From Flagellimonas pelagia (GTDB lineage: Bacteria > Bacteroidota > Bacteroidia > Flavobacteriales > Flavobacteriaceae), in the NCBI RefSeq assembly GCF_003584135.1, contig NZ_QXFI01000018.1, positions 124,001 through 188,000 of the forward strand: a DNA stretch of 64,000 bases. Reading direction: 5' to 3'. The notes beneath the pieces are model-generated. The model did not search any database. It saw nothing but the letters and a program-made list of their open reading frames with translations, and had not been told where the DNA came from. Below, in pieces: positions 35,857 to 44,690 of this stretch. The position numbers and the translations under genes were made by a program. The stretch's first letter is position 1. The number at the start of each line of letters is the position of its first letter.

Positions 35857-37287
35857 ATGACGAAGGAGTTGCACACAGAAGCCCTACAACACCCCATTTT
35901 TAAACTGATCGGTGAAGCCTCCGAAGAACTGGGGGTTGATTCCTATGTGATCGGCGGGTTTGTAAGGGATTATCTTTTAAAAAGGGGCACTCCAAAAGAC
36001 ATCGACATTGTGGCCATTGGCAGCGGTATTCAACTGGCCAAAAAAGTGGCTTCCAAACTCAAAGGGAAACCTGAGATTTCCGTGTTCAAGAATTTTGGGA
36101 CGGCCATGATCAAACACAATGAATTGGAATTGGAGTTCGTGGGTGCCCGAAAAGAGAGTTACCACCACGATAGCAGAAAACCTGTTGTGGAAGATGGCTC
36201 TTTGCAAGACGACCAAAACCGACGTGACTTTACCATCAACGCCTTGGCCTTGGCCCTGAACAAGGACAGTTTCGGAACCCTGTTGGACCCTTTCAATGGA
36301 TTGTCCGATCTGGACCAAAAAATATTACGTACGCCACTTGAACCGGGGATTACCTATTCCGACGATCCCTTGCGCATGATGCGTGCCATCCGGTTTGCAA
36401 CACAATTGCATTTTACCATAGAACTGAAATCGCTCCAAGCCATTTCGGAGAACAAGGAGCGTATCCAAATTGTATCCAAGGAACGCATCGTGGACGAGTT
36501 GAACAAAATTTTGATGAGTCCCAAGCCGTCCATTGGTTTTAAGCTGATGCACCAAACCGGATTGCTTCCCCTGATCCTCTCCGAACTGACAGCTTTGCAG
36601 GGCATTGAGGAAGTGGAAGGACAACGGCACAAGGACAATTTTTGGCACACGCTGGAGGTGGTGGACAATATCTCAGAAACCACGGATAACCTTTGGTTGA
36701 GATGGGCCGCCCTACTCCACGATATTGGTAAGGCTCCCACCAAAAAGTTCCATGATAAAATCGGGTGGACGTTCCATGGCCACGAATTCGTGGGTTCTAA
36801 AATGGTGTACAAGCTGTTCAAAAGGCTACGCATGCCCCTGAACGAAAAAATGAAGTTCGTTCAAAAGATGGTATTGATGAGTTCCAGGCCCATCATCCTT
36901 TCCGAAGACCATGTAACAGATTCCGCGGTGCGACGATTGGTCTTTGATGCCGGGGATTTTGTGGACGACCTCATGACACTGTGCGAAGCCGATATCACCA
37001 CAAAAAATCCAAAGAAACAGAAAAGATATAAGAACAATTTTCAGATTGTTCGTCAAAAAATTGTGGAGGTCGAAGAAAGGGATCATGTCCGAAACTTTCA
37101 ACCCCCGGTCTCCGGAGAAGAGATCATGGAAACCTTCAACCTAAAACCTAGCAAGGAAATAGGCATCATCAAGGATGCCATCAAAGAGGCTATTCTAGAG
37201 GGCGAGATTCCGAACGAATACGAAGCCGCTTATCAATTTATGTTGGAAAAAGGCAAATCAATGAACCTAAAAGTCCACTCCAAATGA
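35857..37287 (+). CDS. CCA tRNA nucleotidyltransferase with HD domain
   Basis: The N-terminal nucleotidyltransferase motif is VIGGFVRDYLLKRGTPKDIDIVAIG, with Asp-x-Asp near residue 47; RRDFTINAL follows near 125. An HD phosphohydrolase domain is present (WAALLHDIGKAPTKKF, about 285-300), typical of class II CCA-adding enzymes. The enzyme adds or repairs the CCA end of tRNA. Length (476) fits the HD-containing bacterial form. Its stop overlaps the start of the heme A synthase gene by 4 bases. Confidence 0.93.
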   Translation: MTKELHTEALQHPIFKLIGEASEELGVDSYVIGGFVRDYLLKRGTPKDIDIVAIGSGIQLAKKVASKLKGKPEISVFKNFGTAMIKHNELELEFVGARKESYHHDSRKPVVEDGSLQDDQNRRDFTINALALALNKDSFGTLLDPFNGLSDLDQKILRTPLEPGITYSDDPLRMMRAIRFATQLHFTIELKSLQAISENKERIQIVSKERIVDELNKILMSPKPSIGFKLMHQTGLLPLILSELTALQGIEEVEGQRHKDNFWHTLEVVDNISETTDNLWLRWAALLHDIGKAPTKKFHDKIGWTFHGHEFVGSKMVYKLFKRLRMPLNEKMKFVQKMVLMSSRPIILSEDHVTDSAVRRLVFDAGDFVDDLMTLCEADITTKNPKKQKRYKNNFQIVRQKIVEVEERDHVRNFQPPVSGEEIMETFNLKPSKEIGIIKDAIKEAILEGEIPNEYEAAYQFMLEKGKSMNLKVHSK

Positions 37288-38297
37288 AAAAGAACAAATA
37301 TGTGGTGTATTGGTTGTTAACGGGTTGTGCGCTCATCTTTGTGATGGTTTTGGTCGGGGGAATTACCCGCCTTACCCATTCCGGACTATCCATTTCCGAC
37401 TACAAGTTGATACAGGGCACCCTTCCCCCCATGAATGACCAAGAATGGCAGGAAGCCTTTGAATTGTACCAACAATACCCAGAATACCAAAAGTTGAACA
37501 GCCATTTTGGCCTTGAGGATTTTAAGGACATCTATTTTTGGGAGTGGTTGCATCGGTTCATTGGAAGACTTATTGGCATGGTGTTCATCATACCTTTCCT
37601 GTTCTTTTTGATTACCAAACGATTGGACAGAGCCACCATCAAAAAAGCGGTGATCCTTTTGATCATGGGTGGTTTCCAGGGATTTTTGGGGTGGTATATG
37701 GTCAAAAGTGGTTTGGTAGATCGCCCTGATGTCTCCCATTTTAGGTTGGCGGCGCATTTGACTACGGCCTTCCTCACCTTTGCCTATAGCCTTTGGGTGG
37801 CTTTAGATTTGATTTATCCCGACAAAAAGGAAGTCAACACAAAGATCAGGAACCTTATCCGGTTCGCTTTGGTCATCCTGCTCCTGCAAATCGTGTGGGG
37901 GGCTTTTGTGGCAGGTTTGGATGCTGGTTTTATTCACAACCACTGGCCGTTGATGAGCGAAGGAAAACTGATTCACGAAACGGTTTATATTGAGCAACAA
38001 CCCGTAATCAAGAACTTTTTTGAAGGAAAAAGTGGTGTACAATTTGTTCACCGTTATCTTGCCTATGTAGTTGTGGCGTTCATTTTGGCGATATGGTTCA
38101 AGACCCGAAAGGTAGAGCGTACACCGTTGCAGGAAAAAGGTCTGAAAGTGCTTTTGGCCATGGTTTTTGTACAATTTTTGTTGGGTGTACTTACCTTGAT
38201 CTACGCCGTTCCTCTGTGGTTGGGAATCGCGCATCAAATCGGGGCATTTTTCCTTTTGGCCACCATGACGTTTACCTTGCACCGGTTCACCAAATAA
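37284..38297 (+). CDS. ctaA: Heme A synthase (COX15/CtaA)
   Basis: CtaA hydroxylates and oxidises heme O to heme A for the aa3 cytochrome oxidase. Eight hydrophobic helices form two four-helix halves. The heme-liganding histidines appear as LHRFIGR (near residue 90) and LAAHLTTAF in the first half, and FVHRYLAY and IAHQIGAFF in the second. The first extracellular loop (HSGLSISDYKLIQGTLPPMNDQEW) is typical. The 337-residue length is normal. Its start overlaps the CCA gene by 4 bases. Confidence 0.95.
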   Translation: MKKNKYVVYWLLTGCALIFVMVLVGGITRLTHSGLSISDYKLIQGTLPPMNDQEWQEAFELYQQYPEYQKLNSHFGLEDFKDIYFWEWLHRFIGRLIGMVFIIPFLFFLITKRLDRATIKKAVILLIMGGFQGFLGWYMVKSGLVDRPDVSHFRLAAHLTTAFLTFAYSLWVALDLIYPDKKEVNTKIRNLIRFALVILLLQIVWGAFVAGLDAGFIHNHWPLMSEGKLIHETVYIEQQPVIKNFFEGKSGVQFVHRYLAYVVVAFILAIWFKTRKVERTPLQEKGLKVLLAMVFVQFLLGVLTLIYAVPLWLGIAHQIGAFFLLATMTFTLHRFTK

Positions 38298-38311
38298 GGT
38301 CTATTTATTGT

Positions 38312-38319
38312 AACTTTGT
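38312..38319 (+). promoter_or_regulatory. -7 box before the pRiA4b-type gene
   Basis: TAACTTTG matches TAnnTTTG 21 bases before the ATG at 38341. No TTG at -33 distance. Confidence 0.4.
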
Positions 38320-38340
38320 GCCCACTTTAAAAATTTTTGG

Positions 38341-38853
38341 ATGATTTATAAAATCAGGATAATACTTGATGCTGAGGAAGATATTTTTAGGGATATCGAG
38401 ATTGAGGACAACAATACTTTGGAAGAATTCCACAATGCCATTACCCAAGCCTTTGGTTTTGAAGGTAGTGAAATGGCTTCTTTTTATACTTGCGACGAAG
38501 AATGGAACCAAGATGAGGAAATCGCCCTTTTTGACATGAGCGACAGCGATTCTGATGTTCGGTTGATGAACGAGACCAGTTTGGATGATGTACTAACCGA
38601 ACAGACCCCGAAAATGATCTATGTGTATGATTTTTTCAGCATGTGGACCTTTTTTGTGGAACTTGCCGATATTGCAGAAAAAGAGGATGGACGCGTATAC
38701 CCAAGTCTGCTCTTCAGTTTTGGGGAACTGCCCGATGCCCCACCAGAGAAAAACTTTGAGGCCGAGGAAGGTGATTTAGAAGATAACTTTGATGAAGATG
38801 ATGATTTCCTCGACAGCTATGATGATATGGATTTTGATGAAAATTGGAATTGA
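38341..38853 (+). CDS. pRiA4b ORF-3 family protein with acidic tail
   Basis: The N-terminal 120 residues match the plasmid pRiA4b ORF-3 domain (YKIRIILDAEEDIFRDIEI, with TLEEFHNAITQAFGF and, later, YVYDFFSMW). In other bacteria this fold occurs in IS1096 passenger proteins and in stand-alone proteins of unknown activity. The C-terminal 45 residues are almost all Asp and Glu. Free-standing copies such as this are common in Bacteroidetes and need not be mobile; I see no transposase nearby. The function is unknown. Confidence 0.85.
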   Translation: MIYKIRIILDAEEDIFRDIEIEDNNTLEEFHNAITQAFGFEGSEMASFYTCDEEWNQDEEIALFDMSDSDSDVRLMNETSLDDVLTEQTPKMIYVYDFFSMWTFFVELADIAEKEDGRVYPSLLFSFGELPDAPPEKNFEAEEGDLEDNFDEDDDFLDSYDDMDFDENWN

Positions 38854-38865
38854 ATCGAACTTGAC

Positions 38866-38928
38866 CTTTCACCCCAAACCCTTCACCCTTTTACTATAAA
38901 CCATTTACCCTAAACCCTTTACCCAAAA
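38866..38928. repeat. Degenerate CCC-rich short repeats
   Basis: The stretch between two genes repeats units of the form (T)TTACCC, AAACCC and TTCACCC, for example taaaccctttaccc near 38912. It occupies nearly all the spacer before the NdpA-like gene. Origin unclear, perhaps slipped-strand expansion. Confidence 0.5.
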
Positions 38929-38929
38929 A

Positions 38930-39988
38930 ATGCTAAACCTATATAACGCCCAGATTGAAAGTCTTTCCCTCCACCGAGTAGGAAACAAAAGTAAGAACGA
39001 AGCCGCATTTCTATCGTCGGAACCTTTTACCTTGAACGATGAGATGGCAGGTCTGTTGAAGGAATATTTCTTCCGCCCCTTTCGGGAAAAAGAGGAGAAT
39101 TACTATAGGTTTTCCAATGATGTGGATGTAGAGTTCAATGATATGTTCACGGCTGTTTCAGGTATTTTTGAAAACCCGGCGAACGGGCACGAACTTTCAA
39201 AAAAGATTACCCAACACCTCTATGACCAATCCAATCACCCCCATATCAAAAGTGGTGAGGTATACGTGGTGCATTTTTCGGATGTGGTAATCGACAACAA
39301 GAAAACCGATGCCGTGGGCATTTTTAAAAGTGAGTTGAAGCATGATTTTCTTCAGTTCAAGGAAACGGAACAAAATCTGGAAATCTTGATCAAACAAGGT
39401 ATCAATGTCAACAAACTGGATAAGGGATGTATTGTCTTCAATGTGGAAAAAGAAGAAGGTTATAAAGTGTTGTCGGTGGACAGTAACCGGTATGATGCCA
39501 AATACTGGTTGGAAAACTTTTTGGGCCTGATCCCATTGACCGATGAGAACTTTTACACCAAAAACTACCTGAAATTCTGCCAGAACTTTGCCAAGGATGT
39601 GGTTTTACCTGCCGAGGACAAACAACAGGAAGTTTTGTTCATGAACCGCGCAGTGAACCATTTTGCCAAAAACGACGCCTTTGAGGAAACCACCTTTTTG
39701 AATGAAGTGATGGAAAACCCGGAATTGATTCCCGAGTTCAAACATTACAAAGTGGAAAAAGGACCCAAATACAGCATTGAGGATGTTTCCAACTTCGATA
39801 TTGCCAATAAAGCGGTGAGCGATGCCAGAAGAAAGATCAAGAATGTAATCAATCTGGACACCAACATCCAAATCAAACTGGATTTCATCAACCCGGAATC
39901 TGCAGAGAAATTTGTGGAAAAAGGATGGGATGAGGAACGCCAAATGTACTATTACTTGGTCTACTTCAACAAGGAACAGAAAAGCTAG
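38930..39988 (+). CDS. Nucleoid-associated protein, NdpA/YejK family
   Basis: The 352-residue protein matches the NA37/NdpA family (IESLSLHRVGNKSKNE at the start; FFRPFREKEENYYRF; SGEVYVVHFSDVVI). These proteins bind the nucleoid and are abundant in cells; their exact role is not settled. No membrane segment is present. It faces the unassigned gene at 39985 tail to tail with a 4-base overlap. No promoter consensus was found in the repeat-filled spacer before it. Confidence 0.88.
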   Translation: MLNLYNAQIESLSLHRVGNKSKNEAAFLSSEPFTLNDEMAGLLKEYFFRPFREKEENYYRFSNDVDVEFNDMFTAVSGIFENPANGHELSKKITQHLYDQSNHPHIKSGEVYVVHFSDVVIDNKKTDAVGIFKSELKHDFLQFKETEQNLEILIKQGINVNKLDKGCIVFNVEKEEGYKVLSVDSNRYDAKYWLENFLGLIPLTDENFYTKNYLKFCQNFAKDVVLPAEDKQQEVLFMNRAVNHFAKNDAFEETTFLNEVMENPELIPEFKHYKVEKGPKYSIEDVSNFDIANKAVSDARRKIKNVINLDTNIQIKLDFINPESAEKFVEKGWDEERQMYYYLVYFNKEQKS

Positions 39989-41061
39989 AACTTCTTCTCG
40001 ATAATCTGTTTCATACTGACATCCTCATAATTCCTACGGACAAAGTCCAGGGCATGGGTCAATATTTCACCCATATTTTTACTGTCCCTAAAATTGATAT
40101 CGCCCGTAAGTTCCTGCAATTGGGATTTGAGCAATTCAATATTTTCTGGAGTGGAAATGGTATCCTTACGGCAGGCATCCAAAAGTGCAGTGAGTCGATG
40201 CCCCCAACTCAAAATCCGTTTGGCAATGATGGAACGCTCCTCCACAATATATTGGTTTACCGAGTCCATCCGCAGTTTGTTCTGTACCATATCCACCATA
40301 ATCTTGTTCTCCTTGAAAAATTGGGGGCGGTACACCTTCAACTTCCCTTCATAACACTGTTGGTCAAAATCGATGGCGCGTATCTTGTAGACCACACTGT
40401 CAAAATCGTGGGTGGGAACCATTACGTAATTGTAGGAACGCATATCACCCAAAAGTCGAATCATACAGCGCTCGTTGAACTTTACAAACTCCTTGGCAAT
40501 CTGTGCTTTATCAAATTCCGAACACTCCGGTAAATTGTTCTTGATGAAAAGATCCCCGGGAATACCCACAATGTGCTCTTCGATCAAAGTATTCTCATAG
40601 ATCACAAAATTCAGGTTGTAGGGAGACAGCATGTGCTCCAACTCCAGCCCATACACCCTGGAGGCATCGGTCTTTTTTACATAGAGCAAGGTGTAGTTGT
40701 CGTTCAAGATGTTACGGATCTTGATCCGAAAGGGTTTGGAGTTCCCAAAGGTGCAATAATCCACATAATCCACGTTCAGGTATTGTAGAATGGAGTCACT
40801 ACCATCGGACACAAAGATGGAATACACCCGTTTAAGGGCAAGGTCGATCTCGTCCCTATCAAACTCCGGGTAATAGACCCTCACCCAAAGGGTGTCCTCA
40901 TCATTCGCATCATACACAGCAACACTGCCCGAAAACCGGAGAAGATCATCATAATGGATGGGAATCTCAATCTTTCGGTTGTAATAATCCAAATATTCAT
41001 CCAGTTCCTTGCTTATGGGATAGGCAGGTTTCTTTTTGGACATCAATTTTTCTTCGGACAT
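39985..41061 (-). CDS. Hypothetical protein with a kinase-like catalytic pattern
   Basis: This 358-residue protein is not annotated with a function that I recall. It has a pattern that reads like a protein-kinase-like fold: a beta-3-type VKK (128-130), a helix with E140/E142, a catalytic-loop-like GDMRSYN (205-211; Asp206, Asn211) and then AIDFDQ (229-234; Asp231 or Asp233), spaced as in aminoglycoside-phosphotransferase-like enzymes. The N-terminal 120 residues are a separate alpha/beta part; the C-terminal 100 residues are helical. No membrane segment. The start could be M1 (41061) or M7 (41043). Kinase activity is an inference from the pattern only. Confidence 0.72.
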   Translation of the reverse strand: MSEEKLMSKKKPAYPISKELDEYLDYYNRKIEIPIHYDDLLRFSGSVAVYDANDEDTLWVRVYYPEFDRDEIDLALKRVYSIFVSDGSDSILQYLNVDYVDYCTFGNSKPFRIKIRNILNDNYTLLYVKKTDASRVYGLELEHMLSPYNLNFVIYENTLIEEHIVGIPGDLFIKNNLPECSEFDKAQIAKEFVKFNERCMIRLLGDMRSYNYVMVPTHDFDSVVYKIRAIDFDQQCYEGKLKVYRPQFFKENKIMVDMVQNKLRMDSVNQYIVEERSIIAKRILSWGHRLTALLDACRKDTISTPENIELLKSQLQELTGDINFRDSKNMGEILTHALDFVRRNYEDVSMKQIIEKKF

Positions 41062-41139
41062 TGTAAAGGGTTATTTTGTAACAAATTTCGATAAACATCG
41101 TCAAGTTAGTATAAACCATTCAAAAAACGTTAGCAACCT

Positions 41140-42036
41140 TTGGAAACAATTCTGACCGTTAACCATCTCACCAAGAAATTTGGTTACCTGACTGCCGTGA
41201 ACGATCTTTCCTTCACCATTGAAAAAGGAAACGTCTATGGCATTTTGGGACCCAACGGAAGTGGTAAGTCCACAACTTTAGGCATTATATTGAACGTGGT
41301 GAATCGTACTTCCGGTGATTTTAGTTGGTTTGAGGGCAACACCTCCACCCATGAAGCATTGAAAAAAGTAGGCGCCATCATTGAGCGACCCAACTTTTAC
41401 CCCTATATGACCGCCATCCAAAACCTTCAGCTTGTCTGTAAGATCAAGGAGGTTCCCGAGACCAAAATCCAGGAAAAATTGGAATTGGTCGGCCTTTGGG
41501 AGAGAAAGGACAGCAAATTCAAGACGTATTCCCTTGGGATGAAGCAACGCTTGGCCATAGCCTCTGCCCTGCTCAACGATCCTGAAATACTAATTCTGGA
41601 TGAGCCCACCAATGGCCTAGACCCCCAAGGAATCCATCAAATCAGGGAAATCATTAAAACCATTGCCGGTCAAGGCACTACCATTTTGTTGGCTTCGCAT
41701 TTGTTGGATGAGGTGGAAAAGGTTTGCTCCCATGTGGTCATTCTTCGAAAAGGAGAGAATTTGTATTCGGGCCCGGTAGACAGTATGTTGGCCAGCCACG
41801 GCTTTTTTGAGCTCCGATGTGGTCAGATGGACCAACTACAGAATCTACTCGAAAAAAATGCAAGTTTTGGAAAAATAGAAAACTTCAACGGTACCCTTAC
41901 GGCTTATCTGAAAGAGGAAATGGACGCCGAATCTTTGAACAAGATGCTGTTTGAAAAAGGAATCGTCCTGTCCCATTTGGTGAAACGCAAAGAAAGCCTT
42001 GAAGAACAATTTTTAACCTTGACCAAAAACAACTAA
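41140..42036 (+). CDS. ABC-2 type transporter ATP-binding protein
   Basis: The 298-residue ATPase has Walker A GPNGSGKST (37-45), signature SLGMKQR and Walker B ILILDEPTNGLDP, followed by the H-loop LASHLLDEVE. The C-terminal 70 residues are typical of ABC-2 exporters for antibiotics, lipids or polysaccharides. The start is TTG at 41140; no ATG precedes Walker A. The gene for the membrane permease follows 12 bases after the stop. The substrate is not predictable. Confidence 0.93.
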   Translation: METILTVNHLTKKFGYLTAVNDLSFTIEKGNVYGILGPNGSGKSTTLGIILNVVNRTSGDFSWFEGNTSTHEALKKVGAIIERPNFYPYMTAIQNLQLVCKIKEVPETKIQEKLELVGLWERKDSKFKTYSLGMKQRLAIASALLNDPEILILDEPTNGLDPQGIHQIREIIKTIAGQGTTILLASHLLDEVEKVCSHVVILRKGENLYSGPVDSMLASHGFFELRCGQMDQLQNLLEKNASFGKIENFNGTLTAYLKEEMDAESLNKMLFEKGIVLSHLVKRKESLEEQFLTLTKNN

Positions 42037-42048
42037 TCAAAAAAACGA

Positions 42049-42882
42049 ATGTTACGTCTACTCCAAATAGAATTCATAAAACTGTGGAACAACAGGGCCA
42101 GTAAGGTATTGATCATCTCCTATTTTGTGCTTCTGACCTCCATCGCACTGATCGCGGCCATCAAGTTCGACATAGGACCTGTGCAGTTTCACTTAGCCGA
42201 TCAGGGCATCTTCAACTTCCCATACATCTGGCACTTTAACACCTTTGTCACTGCACTTTTTAAATTGTTCTTGGCAATCGTGATCGTTTCCATGATGTCC
42301 AATGAATACAGCAACAAGACCATCAAACAAAACTTGATTGACGGACTTTCCAAGAAGGAATTCATCCTTTCCAAGTTATTGACCGTTATTTCTTTTGCCC
42401 TCATTTCCACTGTATTTGTTTTTGTGGTATCCATGATTTTGGGGTTGGCCTATTCGGATTATAACGAGATGTCCATTATCTTCTCCGATCTGGACTTCTT
42501 GTTCGCCTTTTTTGTGAAGTTGGTAGCTTTTTTCTCTTTCTGTCTGTTTTTGGGCATCTTGGTAAAACGTTCGGCCTTTGCTTTGGGCTTTCTGATTCTA
42601 TGGAGCATTTTGGAACAAGTGGTCTTCGGGCTACTGGGCTGGAAAGTGGTCAGTTGGGACACGGCAAAACATATCAAGAACTTTTTCCCATTGCAGTCTA
42701 TGTCCAACTTGATAAAGGAGCCTTTCACCCGTCTTTCTGCAGTCCAGAACATCGGGCAGCAGATTGGGGAAGACATGAAGTTCGATTACCACACCTATTG
42801 GTACGAATTTCTGATTGCCTTCGTTTGGACTGCCATTTTCATCTATTTATCCTATGTCCTATTGAAAAAGCGTGATTTGTAG
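42049..42882 (+). CDS. ABC-2 type transporter permease
   Basis: Six hydrophobic helices are visible in 277 residues, with the pattern LLQIEFIKLWNNRASKVLIISYF at the start, VSMMSNEYSNKTIKQNLIDGLSKKEFILSKL in the cytoplasmic loop and a long C-terminal helix. It pairs with the ATPase gene just upstream, so the two form one exporter, which may be of the Nat/Ycl type. No signal for substrate is present. Confidence 0.9.
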   Translation: MLRLLQIEFIKLWNNRASKVLIISYFVLLTSIALIAAIKFDIGPVQFHLADQGIFNFPYIWHFNTFVTALFKLFLAIVIVSMMSNEYSNKTIKQNLIDGLSKKEFILSKLLTVISFALISTVFVFVVSMILGLAYSDYNEMSIIFSDLDFLFAFFVKLVAFFSFCLFLGILVKRSAFALGFLILWSILEQVVFGLLGWKVVSWDTAKHIKNFFPLQSMSNLIKEPFTRLSAVQNIGQQIGEDMKFDYHTYWYEFLIAFVWTAIFIYLSYVLLKKRDL

Positions 42883-42910
42883 TATCTTGGGAGATGCACA
42901 TATCATGTAA

Positions 42911-44641
42911 ATGCTGAACAGAAAATTACTTTTCTTGGTTCTTTTGATGGGTGTGATGGCACATGCACAAAATTGCCCTGACCTCTTAAGCCCTGCCGAA
43001 GGTGCGGTGAACGTTCCCCTGAATACCACGATTTCTTGGAATCCTGTGGATGGGGTAAATGCATTCATCATCTCCCTAGGTACAACACCGGGCGGGAATG
43101 ATATTGTGTCTCCTAAATTTGTCAGCGGAACCACTTACACGCCTCCACTTGGACTACCGGAAAATGAGACCATTTATGTAACCATTTCCCTTTATTTCTA
43201 TGATGGGCCCGATATTACTTGCCCCAGTATAAGCTTTACCACGGAGTCATTGACCCAACCTCCCGCCTCCTGTGCAACAATGACGCAGCCCTCGGATATG
43301 GCTACCAATGTCAACCCAAAAACCAACATTTCTTGGAATTATGTTTACGGAGCCACGGGTTACTTGGTCAGATTGGGCACAACAGCAGGCGGCAATGATA
43401 TTTTGGAGCAAGATGTCGGAAACAGATTGACCTTGAACCCAGACATTGACCTTCCAGCGGAAACCCCCATTTTTGCAACCATTATCCCTTACAATGATAT
43501 TGGAACGGCAATGGGATGTTCCGCCCAACAATTTACTACAGGAATGGTCTCAGACCTGCCGGAATGCACCAGTATGACCTACCCTCCGAATGGGGAAACC
43601 AACGTTCCCTTGACCACCGAACTGGAATGGAACGAGGTGGCCGGGGCTACTTCCTACTATGTCACTATTGGAACCACACCGACCAGTAGTGATATCTTGG
43701 ACAATTCCCGGTTTTATACCAACTCTACCCCTATTTTCAATCTGGAACCCAATAAGACCTATTTCATCACCATATCCCCTTCCAACGAAACAGGTACCGC
43801 CATGGGATGCCAAAAGGAAAGTTTCACCACATCCTTTGGATGTGGCCCGTATTGGGACGTGAACGTGGGTGACTTTGTGACCATCAATCCTGAAATTGAT
43901 TTTCCAGACACCATTTCATTCTGTGAAAACGAAGCCCCATACATAGCCTTCTCCACCGATGTTGCCGATGGGTATCGTTGGTACAAAGTGGATGACAAGG
44001 ACAACGAAACATTGCTTTCGGAGACCAGTGAAGTTGCCATCTCGGAAAATGGCACCTATCGTTATGAAGCCTACAATCTGGTGGACAGGGAAGCAGGCAC
44101 CCTTGAATGCCCCACTACCAAGATATTCCATGTAGTCTCTTCCGAAATGGCCTCCATAGACAACCTTAGGGTTCAAAACAGCAATGGACTGCTCAGCATT
44201 CAAGTGGAAGCCTCGGGTATTGGGGATTATGAATTTGCCATTGACAACATGAATGGTCCTTATTCCGATAGCAGTGTCTTTAGCAATATTGAACCTGGGA
44301 ACCACACATTGTATGTCCGCGACAAGAACGGTTGCGGGGTGGCCCAAGAAGCATTTATCCAAGACCTTACTTTGGAAGGCTTTCCAAAATTCTTCACCCC
44401 AAACGGGGATAACATCAACGATTATTGGCAGTTCATCCAACCAGAAAAATCAGCGGAAGTAGTCTTTCAAAGTATCCGAATTTTTGACCGGTATGGAAAA
44501 TTTCTCAAGCAGATTTCACAGGATTCCCAGGGCTGGGACGGAAGAATCGCAGGTCGGCCCCTACCATCCGGGGACTATTGGTTTGTGGCCATCGATGATT
44601 CGAACCAAGAAATCAAAGGGCATTTTTCCTTAAAAAGATAA
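42911..44641 (+). CDS. T9SS type B substrate with three Ig/Fn3-like repeats
   Basis: After a signal peptide (LLFLVLLMGVMAHAQ) three repeats of about 95 residues follow (near 20-113, 117-212, 215-308). Each begins with C-x-S/T and NVP/NVN, has LGTT or IGTT mid-way and ends in SFTT or QFTT. The last 90 residues are the gliding-motility-type C-terminal signal (FFTPNGDNINDYW, IRIFDRYGKFLK, WDGR, LPSGDYWFV), so the protein is exported by the type IX system and attached to, or released from, the surface. It is single, just before uvrB. Adhesion or binding is inferred from the fold. Confidence 0.92.
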   Translation: MLNRKLLFLVLLMGVMAHAQNCPDLLSPAEGAVNVPLNTTISWNPVDGVNAFIISLGTTPGGNDIVSPKFVSGTTYTPPLGLPENETIYVTISLYFYDGPDITCPSISFTTESLTQPPASCATMTQPSDMATNVNPKTNISWNYVYGATGYLVRLGTTAGGNDILEQDVGNRLTLNPDIDLPAETPIFATIIPYNDIGTAMGCSAQQFTTGMVSDLPECTSMTYPPNGETNVPLTTELEWNEVAGATSYYVTIGTTPTSSDILDNSRFYTNSTPIFNLEPNKTYFITISPSNETGTAMGCQKESFTTSFGCGPYWDVNVGDFVTINPEIDFPDTISFCENEAPYIAFSTDVADGYRWYKVDDKDNETLLSETSEVAISENGTYRYEAYNLVDREAGTLECPTTKIFHVVSSEMASIDNLRVQNSNGLLSIQVEASGIGDYEFAIDNMNGPYSDSSVFSNIEPGNHTLYVRDKNGCGVAQEAFIQDLTLEGFPKFFTPNGDNINDYWQFIQPEKSAEVVFQSIRIFDRYGKFLKQISQDSQGWDGRIAGRPLPSGDYWFVAIDDSNQEIKGHFSLKR

Positions 44642-44690
44642 TCTCATTGATTCGCTTCCTTTTAGTAGTATCCTTTACTATTTTTATCGA

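Noticed and set aside
38341..38853. pRiA4b ORF-3 gene as evidence of an insertion sequence
   Set aside because: No transposase, terminal inverted repeat or target duplication is seen on either side; stand-alone copies are common.
38866..38928. Short CCC-rich repeats as a CRISPR or telomere-like array
   Set aside because: Units are 6-8 bases, imperfect and without spacers; no cas genes are near. A circular bacterial chromosome has no telomere of this kind.
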